Assembly: GCA_040387475.1 (NCBI GenBank)
Contig: JAZKDT010000012.1
Location: 1 to 64,000 of the forward strand
Direction: 5' to 3'
DNA from: UBA4416 sp040387475
GTDB taxonomy: Bacteria; Bacteroidota; Bacteroidia; B-17B0; Aurantibacillaceae
DNA length: 64,000 nt
Below the pieces are notes generated by a model that saw only the letters and a list, made by a program, of their open reading frames with translations, did no database searches and was not told the DNA's origin. Positions 32,704 through 40,773 of the stretch are shown here, piece by piece. A program made the position numbers and the translations under genes. Within the stretch, counting starts at the first letter, position 1. Each line of letters begins with the position of its first letter.

Positions 32704-35049
32704 TTAAAATTTAAAGCTGATGTTTACGTTCGGTAAAATTGGTAATTGATTTACGCGTTTATTTCTAACACGGTCGTAATAAAAAATATTCTCGCGATTA
32801 TACAAATTCGTTGCCCCTACATTTACTTCCAGTTTAGTTTTTTCGCTAATAGCATACATCCATTTTAAGCTAATATCCATACGGTGGTAATCTGGCAAGC
32901 GGCGGGAATTATAGTCGCCGGGCACATACCCTAAATTAGCATTAGCCGTGGTATAATCATAGTTAAAGTTGTTATTGAAATCAACCTGTGGGTAATAACC
33001 TTTGGTTGGTGTGAATGGAAAACCTGAACCATAATTCCAACGGATACTTAAATCTAAATTACGTTTTTTACCAAAAGAGTACGTTCCTACTAAATTAACA
33101 TTGTGTCTTCTGTCATATACGGGTGCATATTCGTAAACATCGCCACTAGCCGTATTTCCTGTATACCGTTTATTAAATGTTAATGAATAAACCGCCCAGA
33201 AATAAAACCGTTTTTTTTCATACTTAGCTGTAAAATCTAATCCGGTAGCTTCTCCCTGCTCCATAATAAAATCTTTTTTATTAGCCTCCGGTTTATCAGC
33301 ATTATCCGGTGTATCGTCAAATAACTTATCACGGTTTACGCTAGCCATTTGTGTAAAATATTTTTGATAACCCTCGATCTGGATCTCAAGATTTTTAAGC
33401 ACATCAATTTCAAAACCTGCCACTAAATGTCGGGCTTTTTGAATAACGCCCTTTGTGTTAACCGTGTTATTGTTTTTATCTTTATAGGTAGCCGGTAAGT
33501 TCTCAGGTCCGTTAATAAATCCATAAAATAAATTCACGACATCTCTATCCGAACTTGCACCCATTAAACTCTGGCTGTACAAACCACCCGCAAACTTGAA
33601 ACGGAATTTACGGGTAAAATTGACTTTACCCTGCAAACGCGGTTCAGGCGAAAGATTGGCAAATGTTGCGTAATACTGTAAACGGAAACTTGGTTCCAAT
33701 ACAATCCATTTCTTTTTATCCAACCATCTGAACTTCATATGTGCTCCCAGTTCTAATGAGTTTTTAGCGTAATTAATTACAGCAAGATTTGGATTTTGTA
33801 AGGTATAGTTGGTGTTTGTTCCAACTAATTCAAAACCATATTTCAACTCATTACGACCAAAGTACTTTAAGAAATTAAATCCACCATTAAATCCACCAAC
33901 GGTACTTGATTTTTTGTCGGTTTCAACAGAGCCTTCATAATTAATCTTGTATTGTGAATAAGCAAAATTACCCTCGATCAATAACGACGAATTCTGAGGA
34001 ATTAAAATGAAATTACTTCCACCGCCAAAAGAGGTCCAGTTAAATTTGGCAAGGTCTTTATAAATTACTTTATCATTAAAGTTATATCCAAACAAGTTTA
34101 CCTTACTACCGTTGTTTCCATTAAACGAAACCTTACCATATAAATCGGTGTAATAAAAAGGCAAACCGTCGTCGTTAGTTTTGTTAGCATAAGGATATAA
34201 GGTTTTGGAAGTTTGAGGCAAATAAGATGTTTTACCTGATACCAAAAAAGAAGAGCTCCCTTTACCTTCTTCTCTTAATTTTTTTAAAGGACCTTCCAAC
34301 GTTAATTTAGCGCCAAATGTAGACGCTGACACTTTACCCGATAAATGTTTTTTGTTACCATCACGGGTTGTAATATCCATAATAGACGATGTTCTTCCGC
34401 CATACTCAGCGCCAAAGCCCGCACTGTATACATCTGCACTTCTCATGATATCATTATCAAATACCGAAAATAAACCGATGGAGTGAAAAGGATTATAGAT
34501 GACCATTCCATCCAACAACACTTTGTTTTGAATTGGTAAACCACCTCTAATATATAATTGCCCTCCCTGATCACCCGTAAATACTACACCCGGTAAAACC
34601 TGTAAATATTGTGCTAAATCAGGTTCGCCAACACTTGGTAACTTATTAATAGCCACCGGATCTATTGTTTGAACTCCTACATTTGGGTTCTCAATTTTTT
34701 CGGTTTGCGCTGCTGTTACTTCTACCGTATTTAAAATCACACCTCCTTTGGTTGAGAAGAATTTTTTGGTTACAATTTCACCGGCTTTAATGGTAATTTG
34801 CTCCGAAATAGTATCAAACTCGAGATTGGTAACCAACAACGTATATGACCCCGGTGTAACTTTGTTAATGGAGAAAAATCCGTTTAAATCGGAAGACGCT
34901 CCGGTAGTAGTACCTTTTAAATAAACGTTTGAAAAAGCAACGGGCTCTCCATTATCTTTATTATAAACAAAACCCCTGATGGTTGCAGATTGAGAAAAGC
35001 CAAGAGCTGTGATTAGTAAGAGGCAAAATGCAAGAAATTTACGTATCAT
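32704..35049 (-). CDS. TonB-dependent outer-membrane receptor with carboxypeptidase-D-like N-terminal domain
   Basis: Energy-coupled outer-membrane transporter. A signal peptide (FLAFCLLLITALGFSQ) precedes a CarboxypepD_reg-like domain (ATIRGFVYNKDNGEPVAFSNVYL, SYTLLVTNLEFDT). The plug follows (VGVQTIDPVAINKLPSVGEPDLAQYLQVLPGV, GGLPIQNKVLLDGMVIYNPFH), then a barrel ending in NVNISFKF with a terminal aromatic. At 781 residues it is normal for Bacteroidota. Its operon contains a cobalamin adenosyltransferase, so a corrinoid substrate is possible but unproven. No SusD partner is present. Confidence 0.95.
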   Translation of the reverse strand: MIRKFLAFCLLLITALGFSQSATIRGFVYNKDNGEPVAFSNVYLKGTTTGASSDLNGFFSINKVTPGSYTLLVTNLEFDTISEQITIKAGEIVTKKFFSTKGGVILNTVEVTAAQTEKIENPNVGVQTIDPVAINKLPSVGEPDLAQYLQVLPGVVFTGDQGGQLYIRGGLPIQNKVLLDGMVIYNPFHSIGLFSVFDNDIMRSADVYSAGFGAEYGGRTSSIMDITTRDGNKKHLSGKVSASTFGAKLTLEGPLKKLREEGKGSSSFLVSGKTSYLPQTSKTLYPYANKTNDDGLPFYYTDLYGKVSFNGNNGSKVNLFGYNFNDKVIYKDLAKFNWTSFGGGSNFILIPQNSSLLIEGNFAYSQYKINYEGSVETDKKSSTVGGFNGGFNFLKYFGRNELKYGFELVGTNTNYTLQNPNLAVINYAKNSLELGAHMKFRWLDKKKWIVLEPSFRLQYYATFANLSPEPRLQGKVNFTRKFRFKFAGGLYSQSLMGASSDRDVVNLFYGFINGPENLPATYKDKNNNTVNTKGVIQKARHLVAGFEIDVLKNLEIQIEGYQKYFTQMASVNRDKLFDDTPDNADKPEANKKDFIMEQGEATGLDFTAKYEKKRFYFWAVYSLTFNKRYTGNTASGDVYEYAPVYDRRHNVNLVGTYSFGKKRNLDLSIRWNYGSGFPFTPTKGYYPQVDFNNNFNYDYTTANANLGYVPGDYNSRRLPDYHRMDISLKWMYAISEKTKLEVNVGATNLYNRENIFYYDRVRNKRVNQLPILPNVNISFKF

Positions 35050-35069
35050 GTCGTTATTTTAGTGGAAAG

Positions 35070-35077
35070 CAAATTTA
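35070..35077 (-). promoter_or_regulatory. Candidate -7 box of the TonB receptor operon
   Basis: Minus strand TAAATTTG matches TAnnTTTG, 20 bp before the ATG at 35049. The -33 region is not recognisable. Confidence 0.45.
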
Positions 35078-35139
35078 GCTAAATAAGTGATTTAAAAAAG
35101 GTATTTTTTTGGGTAAAACAGGTTTGTTACGGGCGGCAA

Positions 35140-35181
35140 AAAAAACAAAAAAAGCCGTAACATGTAAATTGTTACGGCTTT
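35140..35181 (-). terminator. Rho-independent terminator of the TPR gene pair
   Basis: Perfect 11-bp stem AAAGCCGTAAC (35151-35161) / GTTACGGCTTT (35171-35181), with a T-rich run on the minus strand, 21 bp after the TPR gene stop. Confidence 0.9.
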
Positions 35182-35201
35182 GTAATTGTTAAAAAACTGT
35201 T

Positions 35202-36539
35202 CTATTTAGCAGCTTTTAGTTTCTCGCTCATTTCTTTTCCTTTGGCCTCGTTGCCAGTTTTATAATACAAGGTTCTTAAAGCTCCAATGCATGTTTTATC
35301 GTCGGGCTTAACAGCTAACGCCTGCTCAAGGTATGGAATGGCTTTCTTATAATATTCCAGACTTTTTGCATCATATTCTTTTTGGTTTTTAGCCAGGTTT
35401 GTGATGGTTGCGCTAGCCATTGATTTAGTATATAGCGTAATACCATAGTTGTGATATAAAGCCCCTAAATTATACAAAGTATTAAAATAACTTTCCTGGT
35501 TAGAAGGTCTGAGGTTTACAGCTTTTAGATAATGATCTTCTGCTTTTTTTACCAGGTCTTCATAGTCTGCAGGCTTGGTGGTGTCTTTTCCGGATTTCCC
35601 TTTAGGATTAGCAAGATTGTCGTACAGGTTGGCGATAACAGATTGCAACGTAGCGTTATTAGGATCCTTCTCAATAGCAATTTGTAAATTGGCAATAGCC
35701 TTATCCTGTTGACCTTTTTCGATGAACATATTCGTTTCTTCGTTCATCAAATAAACGTCGCTCGGAAATTTGGCTCTTCCCGCTGCTAAGTACTCGGCAG
35801 CAGCAGTGGTATCATTTTGAGCCGTTTTCACTTCATAAATTGTTCGGTAATTGTAGGGTGATGCGATATTCTCATCGATCATCTTTTTATTATACTGAAA
35901 CATTTTGTCCGGATTTTTTGCCTTTTGGGCACAAACACAAGCATTATAAAAATTAGATGTATCTTTTTTTCCTGTCATGAATGTATTTGAAATAGCGAGT
36001 GCTTCAAAAAAATCGGCAGCTTCATCAAACTTCTTCACCTTGTATTTGCCGGTTGCTAAATTGGCCGCGTATACCTGTAACTGACTCATCGAGGTAAACA
36101 ACTTTCCATCTTCTTCAGAATCAGTTTCACCTTTGGCAATTTTCTCAAATTTTTTAAGGTCAAGTTCTTTGATGCGGGTTAAACTTTTTTGCGCCTCTTC
36201 AAATTCTGAAGTAGCCACATTACCATAAGCTGTTTGTAACCTTTCGGTTTTATCAGCAATGTCTGCCAGTTTTTTTTCCTCCGCTTTTAAGCTTTGACTA
36301 AACAAATTAATGTAGATTCTAAATCTGTAAGCATACGTTTTTACCTGATTCTTTGTTTCTTCGTTGGCGGTTGCCAAATCAATGCTCTCTTTAGCCTTTT
36401 GCAGATAAGATACATCCGGATTCTCGCTCAATGTAGATTCGTAATCACTTAAAGCCCTCCATGCACCCTGCACTTTATTTTTTTGAGAAAAACCAGCTAA
36501 TGGTAAAATCGTGAGTAATGCAATATTTATAATTTTCAT
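35202..36539 (-). CDS. Secreted tetratricopeptide-repeat protein, 445 aa
   Basis: Signal peptide (IINIALLTILPLAGFSQ) followed by an all-helical protein with TPR units, for example AIANLQIAIEKDPNNATLQSVIANLYDNLA, DHYLKAVNLRPSNQESYFNTLYNLGALY and AIPYLEQALAVKPDDKTCIGALRTLYYKTG. Such proteins act as periplasmic or outer-membrane scaffolds. It is 24 bp after a paralogous TPR gene and similar to it in layout, so the pair probably arose by duplication. A strong terminator follows. Confidence 0.9.
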   Translation of the reverse strand: MKIINIALLTILPLAGFSQKNKVQGAWRALSDYESTLSENPDVSYLQKAKESIDLATANEETKNQVKTYAYRFRIYINLFSQSLKAEEKKLADIADKTERLQTAYGNVATSEFEEAQKSLTRIKELDLKKFEKIAKGETDSEEDGKLFTSMSQLQVYAANLATGKYKVKKFDEAADFFEALAISNTFMTGKKDTSNFYNACVCAQKAKNPDKMFQYNKKMIDENIASPYNYRTIYEVKTAQNDTTAAAEYLAAGRAKFPSDVYLMNEETNMFIEKGQQDKAIANLQIAIEKDPNNATLQSVIANLYDNLANPKGKSGKDTTKPADYEDLVKKAEDHYLKAVNLRPSNQESYFNTLYNLGALYHNYGITLYTKSMASATITNLAKNQKEYDAKSLEYYKKAIPYLEQALAVKPDDKTCIGALRTLYYKTGNEAKGKEMSEKLKAAK

Positions 36540-36563
36540 CAGGATCCGTTTATTTTATAGAAA

Positions 36564-37718
36564 CTATTTGTATTTGTCGGCTTTTTCAGTTTCACCAAGT
36601 CTTAAGAACAATTTACGCAATTGCTGTTTAGTAGCTTTATCGGGAGAAACCTCGTAAGATTTCTCAAAATTAGCTACAGCTTTTCTAAAATACTCATTTG
36701 CCTTTCCTTCATACTCTTTTGCTTTTGCAGTTTCTTTTGGGGGTAAGGCGCCAAGCTTGTCATTCCATTCATTAGCCGTATTAAAATACATAACGCCTAA
36801 GTTATAATTGGCGATTTCATAATCAGCTTTGATCTCTAATGCTTTCAGATATTCCGCTTCGGCTTTCTCTTTTTCATTTGTTTTTTGGTATAAATTGGCC
36901 AAAATAGCGTGTAAAACTTCATTATCAGGAGATAATTCAATTGCAGCAGTTAATTTATCTTTTAACTCATTGGTTTTGTTACGCGCGAGGTAAATATTGA
37001 TTTCCTGATTGATCAGGTCCATATTATCTTCAAACATCAATTTACCTTTTGCAATGTAATCTAACGCTTTGGTTGTATCCCGGTCAATTAACGATATCTT
37101 GATCATATCCGTATAAATTCGCGCGTCTTTATACTTCATGGTAATTAATTTATCCGCGTACTCTTTTGTTTTTTCTTTGTTTGCAGCATATTTGTACATA
37201 TCAAACTTATAATAAACTAATTTCTCTTTTGTGATATTAGCGCGCTTCATGCCCTGGTCGAAATCATAGGGTAAAGCATTTTCAATTAAGTCATAACACA
37301 CTAACGCTTTATCATATTCCTTGTTCTGAACGTAGAAATTAGCTTTATTACTGGTTGCAGCAACGGCTTGTACAATTAAACCTTTTACACCTTCATCATC
37401 CCGGTAATAATTATCTTTGTCGTTTTTCAAGCATTTAATATAGCTGTCCAGGGCTTTTTCTTCAGCCTCTGCATCCAGGTTTTTGATCGCTGGTTCTTTG
37501 GCAAAGTAGATTTCCTGATAGATCTTTCCTCTGTACATCCATAATTTAGCATTATTTATAGTGGTTTCGTGAACCGAAGCTGCATCAGCCGCTATCTTTG
37601 CTTTATCAAATTCTTTATTTCTTAAATAATTACCGGCATTTTGTACCTGGTTAGCTTGCGAAACTGCTACCGATGCTGAAGCAATTAAAATGGCAGTTAT
37701 GGTTGTTTTGATATTCAT
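36564..37718 (-). CDS. Secreted tetratricopeptide-repeat protein, 384 aa
   Basis: Signal peptide (TTITAILIASASVAVSQ), then TPR-like helices including KDKLTAAIELSPDNEVLHAILANLYQKT, EKAEAEYLKALEIKADYEIANYNLGVMYFN and AVANFEKSYEVSPDKATKQQLRKLF. It has the same plan as the downstream gene, with lower length. The two share a transcript. Upstream lies the M16 protease with its own terminator, so these genes are independent of it. Confidence 0.9.
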   Translation of the reverse strand: MNIKTTITAILIASASVAVSQANQVQNAGNYLRNKEFDKAKIAADAASVHETTINNAKLWMYRGKIYQEIYFAKEPAIKNLDAEAEEKALDSYIKCLKNDKDNYYRDDEGVKGLIVQAVAATSNKANFYVQNKEYDKALVCYDLIENALPYDFDQGMKRANITKEKLVYYKFDMYKYAANKEKTKEYADKLITMKYKDARIYTDMIKISLIDRDTTKALDYIAKGKLMFEDNMDLINQEINIYLARNKTNELKDKLTAAIELSPDNEVLHAILANLYQKTNEKEKAEAEYLKALEIKADYEIANYNLGVMYFNTANEWNDKLGALPPKETAKAKEYEGKANEYFRKAVANFEKSYEVSPDKATKQQLRKLFLRLGETEKADKYK

Positions 37719-37752
37719 GCTATTTATTTTAGGTGGATAAATGTAACTATTT

Positions 37753-37791
37753 TATTAAAAAAAACACCAAGCTTTGTGGGCTTAGTGTTTT
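37753..37791 (-). terminator. Rho-independent terminator of the M16 peptidase gene
   Basis: 12-bp stem AAAACACCAAGC (37761-37772) / GCTTAGTGTTTT (37780-37791) with one mismatch, followed on the minus strand by a T-run (37753-37760). Confidence 0.85.
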
Positions 37792-37852
37792 TTATTTATT
37801 GATATATTTTCATGTACGCTATTCAGACGCAAATATTGTACAATTCCATATA

Positions 37853-40717
37853 CTAGTCAACCGAAATTTTCTTCAATTTAACTTTATTTAATACTTCTTT
37901 ATTTTTAGCGTCTTTAGATTCTTTTTCCAATTTCGCTTCAATATAAACTTTATCACCAACTACAACGGTTGTCAACTTATTCACATCAAAATATTTTTTG
38001 ATTTGAGCATTTACTTCATCCTTGGTAATGTTTTTCAGGATTTTGTTTTGCTCATTTGTGAAGTTCTTATCAAGGTTATATTTAACGATATTAGATAAGA
38101 ACGCCGCTTTTTGATAAGGTGCTTCGTATTTCAAGGCCTCTTCATTTAACAAAGAGCTTTTGGTAAATTCTAATTCTTTATCCGTAATACCATTTGTTTG
38201 ATAATTTGTAAATTCCTTGATAATCTCCGCTAATGCTAAAGCAGTTGCCGGGCGTTTTACAGAAGAGCTGATCATGAATGCGCCCGTGTATTTACCACCC
38301 TGGAAACCTGAACGTATACCATAAGTATATCCTTTATCTTCACGTAAATTTAAATTTAAACGGCTATTGAAAGCTCCGCCAAATACGAAGTTAGCAATAC
38401 GGTTTTTAAAATAATCACCTGTTGCGTCAAATTTTAAAGAAGGGTAGCCCATTTGAATTACAGAGGAAGGAGCTCCATTTTTATTGTAAATAAAGAACTG
38501 AGGTTCAGCAGGTGCAACGGGCTCAACGATAGGTTGAATTTTAACTTCTTTGGCAGCCCATTTATTTAAGAAGGCCAATTTAGCGACGATGTCTTTTTCT
38601 TCAACATCACCAACTACAACGATGTTAGTAACAGAAGGAGAATAAAAGTTATTATAATAATCTTTTACGTCCTGTAATTGAACGTTTTCTATCGTTTTAG
38701 TAGAAGGATCAAGACCCATTACTGTATTACCATACATAGCAAAGTTAAATGCTTTGTTGGCCATTGTGTTAGCACTAGTCTCCTCGTTTTTAACGCCTTC
38801 TTTATATTGTTTCTTTGTCAATTTAAAGTCTTCCGCGTTAAAGCCAGGGCTTAATAATTTCTCTTCAAGTATTTTTAAAGTGGCATCCAGGTTTTTCTTT
38901 AAAGAAGTGATCTGAATAGTTGTAGCCGACTTATTTGCATTGAATCCGATAGAGCTTCCTAATTTTTCCAATTCAGCACTAATCTGTTCGGTTGTAAAGT
39001 TTTTGGTGCCTTCATTTAATAAACTAGCTGTTAATTCAGCTACGCCTAATTTTTTCAATTGATCCGCTGTTAATACCAAACTACCACCATCCATGGTCAT
39101 AACAATGGTTACTTCCGGCGTTTCTGTGTTTTTAGTCCCAATGATGTTAATACCATTACTTAATTTTGAAGTAAAATAATCGGGAACTGTTACTGCTTTT
39201 GCAGCACCTGCAACCGGTCTTTGTTCTCTTTTGAAATTATCTGCAGCTGCCTGGTAAGTTAAACCTTTATATTCAGCAGGTGTTTCAAATTTCATATTGG
39301 CATAAGGATTTACACTTTTTACTGAATCTTTTTGATTCATAATTGGGTACGTATTTAATACTGCTGCTCCCGCTCCTTTAATGTATTTATTAAATACACG
39401 TGTAATATCATCTTTGGTAACCTTGTTATATCTGTCAATTTCATCAGATAATGTATATCCTTTTCCTAATAAACGCTCCCATTCTGAAATAGTACCTGCT
39501 TTGTTACCAATAGTAGACAATGCTCCATACATACTTGATTCAAGCTCAGCTTTAGCTCTTAATAAAGCGTCATCTGTTATACCGGAAGTACCAAATTCAT
39601 CAATAGTCGATTTTACTTTAGCATCAATATCAGAGAATAATTTTTCCAAATTGAAATCCTCCGGTGGATAAGCAAAGATCTGAATAGAAAATTCGCCGCC
39701 CAGTTCTTTTGAACGGTGATTTACGCTCGCATCAACTGCAATTTCGGGTTTTGATTTTACGAAATTTTTATAAAAAATAGAGTTGTTACCATTACCCATC
39801 ATTAATCCTAAGATATCCAATGCAGGTTCATCTCTATTGTATTGAGGAACTGTTGGGTATACTCTTAAATTTAATGGAAAATACGTACGATCCTTGTAAG
39901 CTGTGTATTTATCAGTGGCTAATGTAACCGGAGCTACTCTCATTTTTTTAACTTCAGGGCAAGGTTTGATACCTCCAAAATATTTTTCGATCATTTTTAA
40001 TGCTTCAGGAGAACTGAAATCACCGGAAATGGTTAAAATAGCGTTGTTTGGTCCATACCAACGTAAAAAGAAATTTTTCACATCCTCTAAAGTTGCTCTG
40101 TTCAAATCATCCACATAACCAATTACCGGCCAGCTGTAAGGATGACCTTCAGGATATAATGCCTTTTGAATCTCCTCAACAAATGCCATTGCATACGGCT
40201 GATTTTCTACGTTCTGCGATTTTTCGTTTTTTACCGCATCACGTTGGTTTTCAAATTTCTTGGTAGTTAAAGAATCTAACAGGAAACCCATACGATCTGC
40301 TTCTAACCATAAAGCCATTTCTAAATTATTAGAAGGAACCGTTTCAAAATAAACCGTTCTGTCTTCGGTAGTATTTCCATTCATGTTACCACCTGCTGTG
40401 GATACAATTTTGAAATGCTCCTCATCGGCAACGTGTTTTGAGCCTTGAAACATCATATGCTCAAAAAAGTGAGCAAAACCCGATTTGCCTAAACTTTCGC
40501 GATCAGAACCTACTTTATAAGTCACCAATACATGAACCGCAGGATCTGAATGATCTTCGTTCAATAAAATGGTTAAACCATTAGGCAGTTTCCATTTTTC
40601 GTACGGAATTGCAATTTTACCCTCTTTTGCTTCAATCTTTTCGATAAGTGTAGGTTGAGCAATTAAAGATGCTAAACTGAATAAGCTTAAAGCACCTGTT
40701 ATTAATTTTTTGTTCAT
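37853..40717 (-). CDS. M16 (pitrilysin/insulinase family) zinc peptidase, two-domain
   Basis: Secreted metalloprotease of the insulinase family. A signal peptide (KLITGALSLFSLASLIAQ) precedes the first M16 domain with the inverted zinc motif HFFEH (in GFAHFFEHMMFQGSKH) and the downstream Glu in ENQRDAVKNEKSQN. A second homologous half (from about residue 500, ELTASLLNEGTKNFTTEQIS) has lost the zinc motif, as usual in these fusions. At 954 residues it is full length. It probably degrades peptides in the periplasm or outside the cell. It lies 56 bp after gyrA on the same strand. Confidence 0.95.
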   Translation of the reverse strand: MNKKLITGALSLFSLASLIAQPTLIEKIEAKEGKIAIPYEKWKLPNGLTILLNEDHSDPAVHVLVTYKVGSDRESLGKSGFAHFFEHMMFQGSKHVADEEHFKIVSTAGGNMNGNTTEDRTVYFETVPSNNLEMALWLEADRMGFLLDSLTTKKFENQRDAVKNEKSQNVENQPYAMAFVEEIQKALYPEGHPYSWPVIGYVDDLNRATLEDVKNFFLRWYGPNNAILTISGDFSSPEALKMIEKYFGGIKPCPEVKKMRVAPVTLATDKYTAYKDRTYFPLNLRVYPTVPQYNRDEPALDILGLMMGNGNNSIFYKNFVKSKPEIAVDASVNHRSKELGGEFSIQIFAYPPEDFNLEKLFSDIDAKVKSTIDEFGTSGITDDALLRAKAELESSMYGALSTIGNKAGTISEWERLLGKGYTLSDEIDRYNKVTKDDITRVFNKYIKGAGAAVLNTYPIMNQKDSVKSVNPYANMKFETPAEYKGLTYQAAADNFKREQRPVAGAAKAVTVPDYFTSKLSNGINIIGTKNTETPEVTIVMTMDGGSLVLTADQLKKLGVAELTASLLNEGTKNFTTEQISAELEKLGSSIGFNANKSATTIQITSLKKNLDATLKILEEKLLSPGFNAEDFKLTKKQYKEGVKNEETSANTMANKAFNFAMYGNTVMGLDPSTKTIENVQLQDVKDYYNNFYSPSVTNIVVVGDVEEKDIVAKLAFLNKWAAKEVKIQPIVEPVAPAEPQFFIYNKNGAPSSVIQMGYPSLKFDATGDYFKNRIANFVFGGAFNSRLNLNLREDKGYTYGIRSGFQGGKYTGAFMISSSVKRPATALALAEIIKEFTNYQTNGITDKELEFTKSSLLNEEALKYEAPYQKAAFLSNIVKYNLDKNFTNEQNKILKNITKDEVNAQIKKYFDVNKLTTVVVGDKVYIEAKLEKESKDAKNKEVLNKVKLKKISVD

Positions 40718-40735
40718 TGGCTAATTTTTATGTTT

Positions 40736-40743
40736 CAAATATA
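40736..40743 (-). promoter_or_regulatory. Candidate -7 box of the M16 peptidase gene
   Basis: Minus strand TATATTTG, an exact TAnnTTTG match, 18 bp before the ATG at 40717, in the short gap between gyrA and this gene. Confidence 0.45.
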
Positions 40744-40773
40744 GTGGTTAAGCTTTAGTTTGGTTACCCGTCA

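Noticed and set aside
32704..35049. SusC/SusD polysaccharide locus
   Set aside because: No SusD-like lipoprotein or glycan enzyme is nearby, so this is a lone TonB receptor.
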